In this document: positions 26,658 to 35,176 of the stretch, one piece after another
Layout: every line of letters begins with the position of its first letter
Position numbering within the stretch: the stretch's first letter is position 1
Assembly (NCBI RefSeq): GCF_000430045.1
Contig: NZ_KE387023.1
Coordinates: 888,838-928,365, forward strand
DNA from: Calidithermus chliarophilus DSM 9957
Lineage (GTDB): Bacteria; Deinococcota; Deinococci; Deinococcales; Thermaceae
DNA: 39,528 bases
Direction of reading: 5' to 3'
Program-made: the position numbers and the translations under genes
Notes under the pieces: model-generated
What the model saw: only the letters and a program-made list of their open reading frames with translations
What the model was told of the DNA's origin: nothing
Databases searched by the model: none

Positions 26658-27671
26658 GTGCCTGATTCGGTCACCTTGAGCCACGTCGCGCGGGAGGCAG
26701 GAGTCTCCCCGAGCACGGTCTCGAGGGTCATCAACGGCACGGCGCGGGTCGCGCCCGAGAAGGAACGCGCGGTCTACGAGGCGATCCGGCGGCTGGGGTA
26801 TCGGCCTAACCTCATCGCCCAGGGGCTCGCCAAGGGCAAGTCGATGAGCGTGGGGGTCATTACCCAGGACATCGCCAGCCCTTACTACGGCGAGGTGATC
26901 AAGGGCGTCGAGGAGGGTTTGGGCGGCAGCCCCTACTACCCGGTGTTCGCCAGCGGGCACTGGCGCCCCGACGCCGAGCGCGAGGCCTTCAAGGTGCTCA
27001 GCGGGCGCAAGATCGACGGCCTGATCGTCATGGGCGGCCTGCTCCCCGACGCCGAGCTCCTCGCCCTGGCCGAGCACTTGCCTACGGTGGTCATCGGCCG
27101 CACGGTGCCGGGCCTCGAGCCCGACTGCCTCACGGTCGATAACGCCCAGGGCGCTTACGAGGCCACCCGCCACCTCATCAACCTCGGGCACCGGCGCATC
27201 GCCCACATCGCCGGGCCGCTCTACCAGCAGGACGCCCGCGACCGCCTCGAGGGCTACCGCCGGGCCCTCGCCGAAGCCAACCTCAACTTCGACCCCCGCC
27301 TGGTGGTCGAGGGCGACTACCACGAGCCCTCCGGCCTGATGGCGGTGGAGGCCCTGCTCGCGCGGGGCGCCCTGTTCACGGCCATCTTCTCCTCCAACGA
27401 CCAGATGGCCTACGGCGCGCGATTGGCACTGCACCGCCGGGGCATCCAGGTGCCCGGCGAGGTCTCGCTGGTGGGCTTCGACGACCTGCCGAGCTCGAGC
27501 TACACCACCCCGCCCCTCACCACCGTGGCCCAGCCGTCCCTGGAGTTCGGCCGCGAGGCGGCCCGGGCCATCCTGAGCAAGCTCGAGGGGCGGCCCTACG
27601 CTTTCGCGCCGCTGGCGAACCGCCTCGTCGTTCGCGAGTCTACGGCCCTGCTGCGCCAGGGGGTGCGCTAG
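26658..27671 (+). CDS. LacI-family transcriptional regulator of the glycan locus
   Basis: This 337-residue repressor has an N-terminal LacI helix-turn-helix (TLSHVAREAGVSPSTVSRVI, NGTARVAPEKERAVYEAI) with hinge helix RPNLIAQGLAKGKS. It then has a periplasmic-binding-like sensor domain (VGVITQDIASPYYGEVIKGV, VDNAQGAYEATRHLINLGHR, FSSNDQMAYGARLALHRRGI, LVGFDDLP, LTTVAQPSLEFG). GTG 26658 with GGAGGGAA just upstream is chosen; earlier in-frame codons lie in the promoter. Operator-like boxes are present at its own promoter and at 27765-27782 before the transporter, so it probably represses both until a xylo- or gluco-oligosaccharide binds. The inducer is inferred from the downstream glycoside hydrolases. 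Confidence 0.93.
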   Translation: MPDSVTLSHVAREAGVSPSTVSRVINGTARVAPEKERAVYEAIRRLGYRPNLIAQGLAKGKSMSVGVITQDIASPYYGEVIKGVEEGLGGSPYYPVFASGHWRPDAEREAFKVLSGRKIDGLIVMGGLLPDAELLALAEHLPTVVIGRTVPGLEPDCLTVDNAQGAYEATRHLINLGHRRIAHIAGPLYQQDARDRLEGYRRALAEANLNFDPRLVVEGDYHEPSGLMAVEALLARGALFTAIFSSNDQMAYGARLALHRRGIQVPGEVSLVGFDDLPSSSYTTPPLTTVAQPSLEFGREAARAILSKLEGRPYAFAPLANRLVVRESTALLRQGVR

Positions 27672-27764
27672 CGTGCCCCATTCCCCCCGATCCCCCGGAG
27701 GCGCTTCCCCCGAAGCGCACTGCCCTTGCCTCAAATCCCGCGAAGGAGGTGTTCGAGTTCCTGA

Positions 27765-27782
27765 TTTGAAAGCGCTTACAAA
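27765..27782. promoter_or_regulatory. LacI-type operator before the sugar transporter
   Basis: TTTGAAAGCGCTTACAAA, an 18-bp near-palindrome around GCGC; the core AAGCGCTT is perfectly symmetric. It shares GCGCTT with the box at the regulator promoter and lies 48 bp before the binding-protein ATG. TTGAAA within it could be a weak -35; no clear -10 follows. Confidence 0.7.
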
Positions 27783-27829
27783 CCCCGGCAATCGGCCTTG
27801 AGACGAGTTTCGAGCGAGGAGGTCTTCGG

Positions 27830-29068
27830 ATGAAGAAAGCTGCAGCCGTGTTGCTGGCCGCGCTGGCCCTGGGTGGGCTGGCCCTGGCCCAGAAGAAAGT
27901 GATCACCGTCGGAGTGTTCCCCAACCTGGACGACGCCATCAAGGCGCAACTCCCCGGCTTCTACAAGCTCTACCCCAACATCGAGGTCAAGCTGGTGACC
28001 TTGCAGTACGCCGACCACCACAACGCCCTGACCACCGCGCTGGCCACCGGGCAGGGCCTGCGAGACGTCGAGGCCATCGAGATCGGCTTCGTGGGCCGCT
28101 TCGCCGAGGGCCAGGGCTTCGAGGACCTCAACAAGCCCCCCTACAACGCCGACCTGTACAAGAGGCTCTTCACGCCCTACACCGTCGCCCAGGCCACCAG
28201 TGCCGACGGCCGCTTCATCGCCATGCCCGTCGACATCGGCCCCGGCACCTTCTACTACCGCAAGGACATCCTCGACAAGGCCGGGATCAACCCCGCGAGC
28301 ATGATGACCTGGAACGGGTACATCGAGGCGGGCAAGAAGATCAAGGCCATGGACAAGAACGTCTTCCTCATCGCCAACGCCGCCGACGTGGCCTGGATCA
28401 ACATCTTCTCGAGCGTAGGGGCGGGCGAGGGCTACTACTTCGACAAGAGCGGCAAGGTGGTCGTGGACGGCCCGCGCTTCGTGCGCGCCTTCGAACTCGC
28501 CAAGCAGATCCGCGACGCCGGGCTCGACGCCAAGATCGGGGCCTGGACCAACGAGTGGTACGACGGCTTCAAGAAGGGCACCGTCGCCACGCAGTTCTCC
28601 GGCGCCTGGCTGCAGGGGCACCTGCAGAACTGGATGGCCCCCGAGACCAAAGGCCTGTGGCGCGTGCAGCAGCTCCCCGAGGGGCTGTATGGCTCGTGGG
28701 GCGGCAGCTTCTACGGCATCCCTAGCGCCTCGAAGAACAAGGCCGAGGCCTGGACGCTGATCAAGTACCTCACCACCAACCGCGCCGCGCAGGTCGACGC
28801 CTTCAAGGCCATCGGCGCCTTCCCGGCGCTGCTGTCGGCCCAGACCGACCCCATCTTCGAGCAGGGCGTCGACTTCCTGGGCGGCCAGAAGGCCCGCGTG
28901 CTGTGGCGCGAGGCGGCCCGCAAGATCAAGCCGGTGGAGGCCAACAAGTACGACCGTATCGCCAACGAGATCATCAGCACCGCGCTGTCGCAGGTCCTGG
29001 ACGAGGGCAAGGACATCAAGGCCGCGCTGGCCGAGGCCAAGACCCTCATCGAGCGCCGCATGCGCTAG
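27830..29068 (+). CDS. ABC transporter sugar-binding protein (CUT1 family)
   Basis: This 412-residue secreted protein has a signal peptide MKKAAAVLLAALALGGLALA cleaved before QKKVI, with no lipobox Cys. The mature part is a type 1 extracellular solute-binding protein: VITVGVFPNLDDAIKAQLPG, FYKLYPNIEVKLVTLQYADH, ATGQGLRDVEAIEIG, MPVDIGPGTFYYRKDILDKA, FKKGTVATQFSGAWLQGHL, GGSFYGIPSASKNKAEAWTL. The strong Shine-Dalgarno GAGGAGG precedes the ATG. It would capture oligosaccharides, probably xylo- or cello-oligomers judging from the enzymes encoded downstream, and deliver them to the two permeases. It is preceded by an operator and followed by an intercistronic hairpin, suggesting higher expression than the permeases. 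Confidence 0.93.
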   Translation: MKKAAAVLLAALALGGLALAQKKVITVGVFPNLDDAIKAQLPGFYKLYPNIEVKLVTLQYADHHNALTTALATGQGLRDVEAIEIGFVGRFAEGQGFEDLNKPPYNADLYKRLFTPYTVAQATSADGRFIAMPVDIGPGTFYYRKDILDKAGINPASMMTWNGYIEAGKKIKAMDKNVFLIANAADVAWINIFSSVGAGEGYYFDKSGKVVVDGPRFVRAFELAKQIRDAGLDAKIGAWTNEWYDGFKKGTVATQFSGAWLQGHLQNWMAPETKGLWRVQQLPEGLYGSWGGSFYGIPSASKNKAEAWTLIKYLTTNRAAQVDAFKAIGAFPALLSAQTDPIFEQGVDFLGGQKARVLWREAARKIKPVEANKYDRIANEIISTALSQVLDEGKDIKAALAEAKTLIERRMR

Positions 29069-29093
29069 AGCTGCCCGTCGCGGGAGGACTCGA

Positions 29094-29126
29094 GCCCACA
29101 CCGGACTCCTCGGGTGCGGTGTGGGC
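29094..29126 (+). terminator. Intercistronic hairpin after the binding-protein gene
   Basis: Perfect 10-bp stem GCCCACACCG / CGGTGTGGGC with a 13-nt loop, extendable by flanking TCGA/CCGA with one mismatch, 25 nt after the stop. There is no T-run. Such hairpins between binding protein and permease genes commonly act as partial terminators or mRNA stabilisers that raise the binding-protein level. Confidence 0.6.
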
Positions 29127-29173
29127 CCGACCTGAAGCCCCCTGAGCGCTGCTAGAGCGAAAGGAGCGTCGCA

Positions 29174-30151
29174 GTGCAACGCAGCAGCACCGCCCCTCCA
29201 GGGGCCATCAGCCGGCAGATGCGCTGGAGCAACCTGCAGCGCCGCTGGGCCCCGTACGTCTTCATCAGCCCCTTCTTCATCCTGTTCCTGATCTTCGGGC
29301 TCTACCCCACGCTGTTCTCGCTGTACATGTCCTTCCAGTCGTGGTCACAGACCGACGGCTGGGGCAACTGGAAGTTCGTGGGCCTGGAAAACTACGGCTT
29401 CACCTTCACCGACCCAATGTTCTGGCGGGCGATGTACAACACGGTCTGGCTGGGCATCGTCTCGGGGTTGCCGCAGCACCTGCTGGCGATCCCGCTGGCC
29501 TTCGCCATCCACATGGGCCTCAGCCGCTTCAAGACCTTCGCCAGCGCGGTCTACTTCCTGCCCTACATCACCTCGACCGTAGCGGTGGCCCTGATCTTCA
29601 GCACGCTCTTCTCCACCCAGAAGGGCGTGATCAACCAGACCGTCGCCTACCTCAACACCCTGCCCCTCTTCGGGTGGTTCCTGCCCGACGAGCCCGTCAA
29701 CTGGTTCCTCAACTCCACCATCAAGTGGGGGATCGCGCTGGTGGTGATCTGGAAGTACACCGGCTGGAACACCCTGCTCTACCTCTCGGCCATCCAGGCC
29801 ATCCCCCGTGACCTCTACGAGGCCGCTTCGGTGGACGGGGCCACCCGCTGGCAGCAGTTCCGCTTCGTGACGCTGCCGCTGCTGCGCCCCATGATGTTCT
29901 TCGCGGTCTCGCTCACCATCATCGGCAGCATGCAGCTTTTCGAGGAGCCCTTCGTGCTGCTCAACGGCGGGGCCAGCTCGGCCACGCAGGGCGGGCAGAC
30001 GGTGGCGATGTACATGTTCCGCACCGCCTTCGAGTGGCTCGAGATGGGCACGGCGGCCTCCATCGCCTGGCTGCTGTTCGCTTTCATCGCCGCGCTGACC
30101 ATCATCAACAACCTCGTCTTCGGGCGCGCGGCCCAGGGAAGGGGGGATTGA
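29174..30151 (+). CDS. ABC sugar transporter permease (MalF/UgpA-type)
   Basis: This 325-residue inner-membrane protein has six hydrophobic segments, the first at about 27-50 (WAPYVFISPFFILFLIFGLY). The cytoplasmic EAA loop, DLYEAASVDGATRWQQFRFV then TLPLLRPMM, docks the ATPase. The segment WAPYVFISPFF is a standard CUT1 MalF-type start. The GTG start at 29174 has AAGGAG 9 nt upstream. It lies 105 bp after the binding protein, with a hairpin between, and 3 bp before the second permease. No ATP-binding subunit is encoded in the cluster. Confidence 0.93.
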   Translation: MQRSSTAPPGAISRQMRWSNLQRRWAPYVFISPFFILFLIFGLYPTLFSLYMSFQSWSQTDGWGNWKFVGLENYGFTFTDPMFWRAMYNTVWLGIVSGLPQHLLAIPLAFAIHMGLSRFKTFASAVYFLPYITSTVAVALIFSTLFSTQKGVINQTVAYLNTLPLFGWFLPDEPVNWFLNSTIKWGIALVVIWKYTGWNTLLYLSAIQAIPRDLYEAASVDGATRWQQFRFVTLPLLRPMMFFAVSLTIIGSMQLFEEPFVLLNGGASSATQGGQTVAMYMFRTAFEWLEMGTAASIAWLLFAFIAALTIINNLVFGRAAQGRGD

Positions 30152-30154
30152 GGC

Positions 30155-31084
30155 ATGGCCGTACAGTCACCCAAACCCCTCGCCCGCGGCAGCCTCGGCG
30201 GCGGCCTGGCCCGGCTGAGCGGCTACGGCCTGTTGCTGCTGGGCGGGCTGGCGACGTTGGCCCCCTTCTACTTCATGTTCGTCTTCGCCACCCACGAGCG
30301 CTCGGAGATCTTCGGCTCCCCGCCGCCGTTGTGGTTCGGCAACGACCTGGCGACGAACTACCAGATCCTGCTCGAGAAGATCCCCTTCTGGCGGGCCTAC
30401 TGGAACAACGTCTACCTGGCGCTGGTGGTCACGCTGTGCAACCTGTTCTTCTGCAGCCTGGCCGGGTACGCCTTCGCCATGTACGAGTTCCGCGGGCGCA
30501 ACCAGCTCTTCGCCTTCGTGCAGGCCACGCTGCTGATCCCGGCTATCCTCAACCTCATTCCCTTCTACCTGGTCATGACCCAGCTCGACCGGGCCATGGA
30601 CCCCCTCGCCAACGCCTTCGCCGGGACCTTCCTGGGGCAGCTCCACCTCTTCGACTGGATCAACACCCCCAAGGCGCTGTGGCTGCCGGGCATGGCCGGG
30701 GCCATCGGCATCTTCATGATGCGCCAGTACATCGCCTCGGCCATCCCCCGCGACCTCGTGGACGCCGCCCGCATCGACGGGTGCAGCGAGTTCGGCATCT
30801 ACTGGCGCGTCGTGCTGCCGCTGGTGCGGCCGGTGCTGGGCACGCTGGGCCTGATCACCTTCATCGGCTCCTGGAACCGCTTCGCCGACGTGGCGGTGAT
30901 CCTGCGCAGCCAGGAGACCCAGACCCTGCCGGTGGTGTTGCGCACCCTGCAGGGGGCGACCGACGTGGAGTGGGGCGCGATCATGGCCGGCACGGCGCTG
31001 CTGGTGGCCCCGCTGCTGCTGCTGTTCGTCTTCGCCGCCCGTCAGCTCATGGAAGGACTGACCTCCGGTGCGGTCAAGAGCTGA
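30155..31084 (+). CDS. ABC sugar transporter permease (MalG/UgpE-type)
   Basis: This 309-residue inner-membrane partner has six hydrophobic segments, including YGLLLLGGLATLAPFYFMFV and NNVYLALVVTLCNLFFCSLA. EAA loop: DLVDAARIDGCSEFGIYWRV then VLPLVRPVLGTLGL. YGLLLLGGLATLAPFYFM is typical of MalG-type permeases. ATG 30155 is 3 bp after the previous stop. The 3' end overlaps the xylanase gene by 17 bp, tying uptake and hydrolysis into one operon. Confidence 0.93.
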   Translation: MAVQSPKPLARGSLGGGLARLSGYGLLLLGGLATLAPFYFMFVFATHERSEIFGSPPPLWFGNDLATNYQILLEKIPFWRAYWNNVYLALVVTLCNLFFCSLAGYAFAMYEFRGRNQLFAFVQATLLIPAILNLIPFYLVMTQLDRAMDPLANAFAGTFLGQLHLFDWINTPKALWLPGMAGAIGIFMMRQYIASAIPRDLVDAARIDGCSEFGIYWRVVLPLVRPVLGTLGLITFIGSWNRFADVAVILRSQETQTLPVVLRTLQGATDVEWGAIMAGTALLVAPLLLLFVFAARQLMEGLTSGAVKS

Positions 31085-32102
31085 GCCCCTCCTCCGCACG
31101 CTCGCCCTGGGGGCGGCGGTCGGGCTGGCCTCGCTGGCCCAGGGCCAGCCCGCCCCGCTGCGCGCGCTGGCCGAACAGCGCGGGCTGTTGATCGGCGCGG
31201 CGGTGGGCGGGGCGCTGTACGACCCCCTCGAGCCCGAGTACGCCCAGCTCCTCGCCCGCGAGTTCAACCTGGTGGTGGCCGAGAACGCCATGAAGTGGGC
31301 CTCGCTGAGCAACGAGCGGGGGCAGTACGGCTTCGCCGGCGCCGACGCCCTGGTGCGCTTCGCCCGCCAGCACGGCCAGCGGGTGCGCGGCCACACCCTC
31401 ATCTGGCACGAGCAACTGCCCGCGTGGGTGCGCAACGGCACCTTCTCCCGCGAGGCCATGCTGGCCGTGATGCAGGAGCACATCCAGGCGGTGGCCGGGC
31501 ACTTCCGCGGCCAGGTGGCCTACTGGGACGTGGTCAACGAGGCGGTGAGCGACCGGGGCGGCCTGCGCGAGACCCCCTTCCTGCGGGCCGTGGGCCCCGA
31601 CTACCTCGAGCACGCCTTCCGCTTCGCCCGCGCCGCCGACCCCCAGGCCAAGCTCTTCTACAACGACTACGGCGCCGACGGCATGGGCGCCAAGTCGGAC
31701 GAGATCTACGCCCTGCTCAAAGCGCTCAAGGCCAAGGGCGTGCCCATCGACGGCGTGGGCTTCCAGGCCCACCTCGACAGCACCTTCTCGCCCCGGCAGG
31801 CGCGCATGCGGGAGAACCTGCAGCGCTTCGCCGACCTGGGCCTCGAGGTGCACATCACCGAGCTCGACGTGCTGCTCCGGGGGGCGGGCTCCAGGGAGGA
31901 GCGGCTGGAGGCGCAGGCCCGGGTGTACGCCGAGGTGCTCGAGGCCTGCCGCGCCGTCGCCCGTTGCACCGCCGTGACGCTGTGGGGCTTCACCGACGCC
32001 TACTCCTGGCGCGCCGCCGCCGAGCCCCTGATCTTCGACGCGCTCTACCAGCCCAAGCCGGCCTACCACGCCCTGTTGCGGGCCCTGGGGGGCACCCCCT
32101 GA
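31068..32102 (+). CDS. Secreted endo-1,4-beta-xylanase, glycoside hydrolase family 10
   Basis: This 344-residue enzyme has a signal peptide ([17 protein letters not shown], cleaved near QG-QPAP), so it acts outside the cytoplasm. The GH10 barrel is complete: [36 protein letters not shown] with acid/base Glu158, [22 protein letters not shown] with nucleophile Glu265, and [10 protein letters not shown]. It has no carbohydrate-binding module. It hydrolyses internal beta-1,4 linkages of xylan to xylo-oligosaccharides. GTG start at 31068 overlaps the permease gene, with GGAAGGA about 11 nt upstream. A retaining mechanism is expected for the family. Confidence 0.95.
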   Translation: MRSRAEPLLRTLALGAAVGLASLAQGQPAPLRALAEQRGLLIGAAVGGALYDPLEPEYAQLLAREFNLVVAENAMKWASLSNERGQYGFAGADALVRFARQHGQRVRGHTLIWHEQLPAWVRNGTFSREAMLAVMQEHIQAVAGHFRGQVAYWDVVNEAVSDRGGLRETPFLRAVGPDYLEHAFRFARAADPQAKLFYNDYGADGMGAKSDEIYALLKALKAKGVPIDGVGFQAHLDSTFSPRQARMRENLQRFADLGLEVHITELDVLLRGAGSREERLEAQARVYAEVLEACRAVARCTAVTLWGFTDAYSWRAAAEPLIFDALYQPKPAYHALLRALGGTP

Positions 32103-32136
32103 GCGGCCTGACCTGACCTTGATAAGGACCACGACC

Positions 32137-33480
32137 ATGACCATCCGACGCGACGACTTCCCCAGCGACTTCGTGTGGGGCACCGCCACCGCCGCCTACC
32201 AGATCGAGGGGGCCGCCCTCGAGGACGGCCGCGCCCCCAGCATCTGGGACACCTTCAGCCACACCCCCGGCAAGACCCGCGCGGGCGACACCGGCGACGT
32301 CGCCTGCGACCATTACCGCCGCTACCGCGAGGACGTCGCCCTGATGCAGGGGCTGGGCGTCAACGCCTACCGCTTCTCCGTCGCCTGGCCCCGCGTGCTG
32401 CCCCAGGGCCGCGGCGCGGTCAACGGGGCCGGGCTCGAGTTCTACGAACGGCTGGCGGACGCGCTGCTGGAGGCCGGGATCACGCCCTGGGTCACCCTCT
32501 ACCACTGGGACCTGCCCCAGGCCCTCGAGGACGCGGGCGGCTGGCCCGAGCGCGACACCGCCCACGCCCTGGCCGAGTACGCCGCCGTGGTGGGGCAGCG
32601 CCTGGGCGACCGCGTCAAGCACTGGATCACCCTCAACGAGCCGTGGTGCTCGGCCTACCTGGGCTACGGCAACGGTGTGCACGCCCCCGGTCGCCAGGAC
32701 TTCGCCCTCTCGCTGCAGGCCGCCCACCACCTGCTGCTGGGGCACGGCCTGGCAACAGAGGCGCTGCGGGCGGCGGTGCCCGGGGCTCAGGTGGGGATCA
32801 CCCTCAACCTCACCCCTACCCACCCGGCCACGCCCGACCCCCGCGACCTCGAGGCCGCCCGCCGCTACGACGGCTTCTTCAACCGCTGGTACCTCGACCC
32901 GCTGTTCGGCTTCGGCTACCCGCGCGACGTGTGGGAGCTCTACGGGGCCATGGTGCCCCGGGTGGAGCCGGGGGACCTCGAGGCCGTCGCCGCCCCCCTC
33001 GACTTCCTGGGCATCAACTACTACTCGCGCTCGGTGGTGCGGCACGGCGGCCAGGGCCCCCTCTTCGTCGAGCACGTGCGGCCGGAGGGCGAGTACACCT
33101 ACATGAACTGGGAGGTCTACCCCGACGGCATCCGCGAGATCGTGGCGCGGGTGGCCCGCGAGTACCGCCCGCCCGCCGTCTACATCACCGAGAACGGGGC
33201 CTGCTACCCCGACGGGGTGGAGGACGACGGCGAGATCCACGACCCCCGCCGCCTGGCCTACTACCAGTCCCACCTCAGCAAGTGCGCCCAGGCCGTGCGG
33301 GAGGGGGTTCCGCTGAAGGGCTACTTCGCCTGGAGCCTGCTGGACAACTTCGAGTGGGCCGAGGGCTACGACAAGCGCTTCGGGCTGTTCTACGTCAACT
33401 TCGCCACCCAGGAGCGCCGCCTCAAGCAGAGCGGGCGCTGGCTGAAGGGCTTCCTCGAGGGCGGCGCGGGGGCCGGCTGA
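32137..33480 (+). CDS. Cytoplasmic beta-glycosidase, glycoside hydrolase family 1
   Basis: This 447-residue enzyme has no signal peptide. GH1 signatures: [38 protein letters not shown] with acid/base Glu168, [19 protein letters not shown] with nucleophile Glu352, and [23 protein letters not shown]. It releases glucose (possibly also galactose or xylose) from the non-reducing ends of cello- and related oligosaccharides. ATG 32137 with AAGGA nine nt upstream is chosen over a TTG at 32119. Its stop TGA is directly followed by the ATG of the GH43 gene. Confidence 0.95.
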   Translation: MTIRRDDFPSDFVWGTATAAYQIEGAALEDGRAPSIWDTFSHTPGKTRAGDTGDVACDHYRRYREDVALMQGLGVNAYRFSVAWPRVLPQGRGAVNGAGLEFYERLADALLEAGITPWVTLYHWDLPQALEDAGGWPERDTAHALAEYAAVVGQRLGDRVKHWITLNEPWCSAYLGYGNGVHAPGRQDFALSLQAAHHLLLGHGLATEALRAAVPGAQVGITLNLTPTHPATPDPRDLEAARRYDGFFNRWYLDPLFGFGYPRDVWELYGAMVPRVEPGDLEAVAAPLDFLGINYYSRSVVRHGGQGPLFVEHVRPEGEYTYMNWEVYPDGIREIVARVAREYRPPAVYITENGACYPDGVEDDGEIHDPRRLAYYQSHLSKCAQAVREGVPLKGYFAWSLLDNFEWAEGYDKRFGLFYVNFATQERRLKQSGRWLKGFLEGGAGAG

Positions 33481-35073
33481 ATGATCCGCAACCCCGTCCT
33501 GCCCGGCTTCAACCCCGACCCCTCCGTCGTGCGGGTGGGGGAGGACTACTACGTCGCCACCTCCACCTTCGAGTGGTTCCCCGGCGTGCAGATCCACCAC
33601 TCGCGCGACCTGGTGCACTGGCGGCTGGCGGGGCGGCCCCTGGCCCGCCGCTCGCAGCTCGACCTGCTGGGCAACCCCGACTCCGGGGGCGTCTGGGCCC
33701 CCTGCCTGAGCTACGCGGACGGCCGCTTCTGGCTCATCTACACCGACGTCAAGACCTGGGCGCTCGAGGCCCCCTTCAAGGACACCCACAACTACCTCGT
33801 CACCGCCGAGCGCGTGGAGGGGCCGTGGTCGGAGCCCGTCTACCTCAACTCCTCCGGCTTCGACCCCTCGCTCTTCCACGACGACGACGGGCGCAAGTGG
33901 CTCTTGAACATGGTCTGGGACCACCGCAAGGGCCGCAACGCCTTCGCGGGCATCCTGCTGCAGGAGTACGACCCCGTGCGGCAGGAGCTGGTGGGCCCCG
34001 TGCACAACATCTTCCGCGGCACCTGCCTGGGCGTCACCGAGGGGCCGCACCTCTACAAGCGCGGCGGCTGGTATTACCTGCTCACCGCCGAGGGGGGCAC
34101 CTCCTACGAGCACGCCGTGACCCTGGCCCGCTCGCGCTCGATCTTCGGCCCCTACGAGGTGCACCCCGCCAACCCCCTCCTCACGGCCCGGGACCACCCC
34201 GAGCTGCCCTTGCAGAAGGCGGGCCACGCCTCGCTGGTGGAGACCCCGACGGGGGAGTGGTACATGGTCCACCTCACCGGCCGGCCCCTCGACCCGCCCG
34301 GCGCCCCGCTGCGCCGCTGCAACCTGGGCCGCGAGACCGCCGTTCAGAAGCTCGAGTGGGCCGAGGACGGCTGGCCGCGCCTGGCGGGGGGTGGGAACAC
34401 CCCGCGCCTCGAGGTCGAAGCCCCCGACCTCCCGCCCCACCCCTGGCCCCCGGAGCCCGAGACCGACCCCTTCGACGCCCCCACCCTCAGCCCGCACTTC
34501 CAGACCCTGCGCCTCCCCGCCGACGGCTCCTGGCTCTCCCTCAGCGAGCGCCCCGGCTTCCTGCGCCTCTACGGGCGCGAGTCGCTGATCTCGCGGCACC
34601 GCCAGAGCCTGGTGGCCCGCCGCCTGCAACACTTCCACGCCGAGGCCGAGACCGCGCTGGAGTTCGAGCCCCGGCACTTCCAGCAGATGGCCGGGCTGGT
34701 GTGCTACTACGACACGCGGCACTGGGTCTACCTGCGCCTCAGCCGCGACGAGGAGCTGGGCAAGACCCTCAACCTGCTGGCGTGCGACGCCGGGCGCTAC
34801 GAGGAGCCGCTGGGGCGCGAGGTGAGCGTTGGGGAGGCCGCGCGGGTATACCTCAAGGTGCGCTTCGAGCGCGAAACCTTCCGCTTCTTCTACGCCCTGC
34901 AGGGCCAGGACTGGCAGCCCGTCGGCCCCGTCTTCGACTCCGGCAAGCTCTCCGACGACTACTGCAACGGCCTGTCCTTCACGGGCACCTTCATCGGCCT
35001 GTGCGCGCAGGACCTGAGCGGGGCGCGGCTGCACGCGGACTTCGACTACTTCACGTACCGGGGGCTCGAGTAG
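33481..35073 (+). CDS. Beta-xylosidase, glycoside hydrolase family 43
   Basis: This 530-residue enzyme has no signal peptide, hence is cytoplasmic. The N-terminal five-bladed propeller has NPVLPGFNPDPSVVRVGEDY (base Asp13), SSGFDPSLFHDDDGR (Asp128) and GVTEGPHLYKRGGWYYL (acid Glu187), the positions of the catalytic triad in GH43 xylosidases such as the Selenomonas enzyme. The C-terminal beta-sandwich (about 330-530; FQQMAGLVCYYDTRHWVYLR, GLSFTGTFIGLCAQDLSG) completes the active site in this subfamily. It cleaves xylobiose and xylo-oligomers to xylose by inversion. The ATG abuts the GH1 stop (TGAATG), so translation is coupled. Confidence 0.95.
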   Translation: MIRNPVLPGFNPDPSVVRVGEDYYVATSTFEWFPGVQIHHSRDLVHWRLAGRPLARRSQLDLLGNPDSGGVWAPCLSYADGRFWLIYTDVKTWALEAPFKDTHNYLVTAERVEGPWSEPVYLNSSGFDPSLFHDDDGRKWLLNMVWDHRKGRNAFAGILLQEYDPVRQELVGPVHNIFRGTCLGVTEGPHLYKRGGWYYLLTAEGGTSYEHAVTLARSRSIFGPYEVHPANPLLTARDHPELPLQKAGHASLVETPTGEWYMVHLTGRPLDPPGAPLRRCNLGRETAVQKLEWAEDGWPRLAGGGNTPRLEVEAPDLPPHPWPPEPETDPFDAPTLSPHFQTLRLPADGSWLSLSERPGFLRLYGRESLISRHRQSLVARRLQHFHAEAETALEFEPRHFQQMAGLVCYYDTRHWVYLRLSRDEELGKTLNLLACDAGRYEEPLGREVSVGEAARVYLKVRFERETFRFFYALQGQDWQPVGPVFDSGKLSDDYCNGLSFTGTFIGLCAQDLSGARLHADFDYFTYRGLE

Positions 35074-35176
35074 AGGTCGATGGTCGATAGTCGATAGCCA
35101 ATAGCTGATGGCTGATAGCCCGTGGGGAAAAGCCTTCGGCCACAGGCCACCAGCCTTCGACACGGGGGTCAATCCC
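35074..35176. repeat. Intergenic mosaic repeat, copy 6 (before GH16)
   Basis: Begins at the GH43 stop: GGTCGATGGTCGATAGTC, GATAGCCAATAGCTGATGGC, TGATAGCCCGTGG, GGCCACAGGCCACCAGCC. No 7-bp array, TACG module or palindrome. The ATAGCCAATAGCTGAT stretch equals that at the ada stop in copy 1. Confidence 0.7.

Noticed and set aside
27742-27769. AAGGAGGTG followed by a six-codon GTG ORF upstream of the sugar-binding protein
   Set aside because: The Shine-Dalgarno overlaps the start codon, and the ORF ends inside the operator; it is more likely chance in promoter DNA.
32175-35090. 971-codon plus-strand frame overlapping GH1 and GH43
   Set aside because: Arg/Pro/Gly-rich alternate frame of high-GC coding DNA, spanning two genes and an operon junction.
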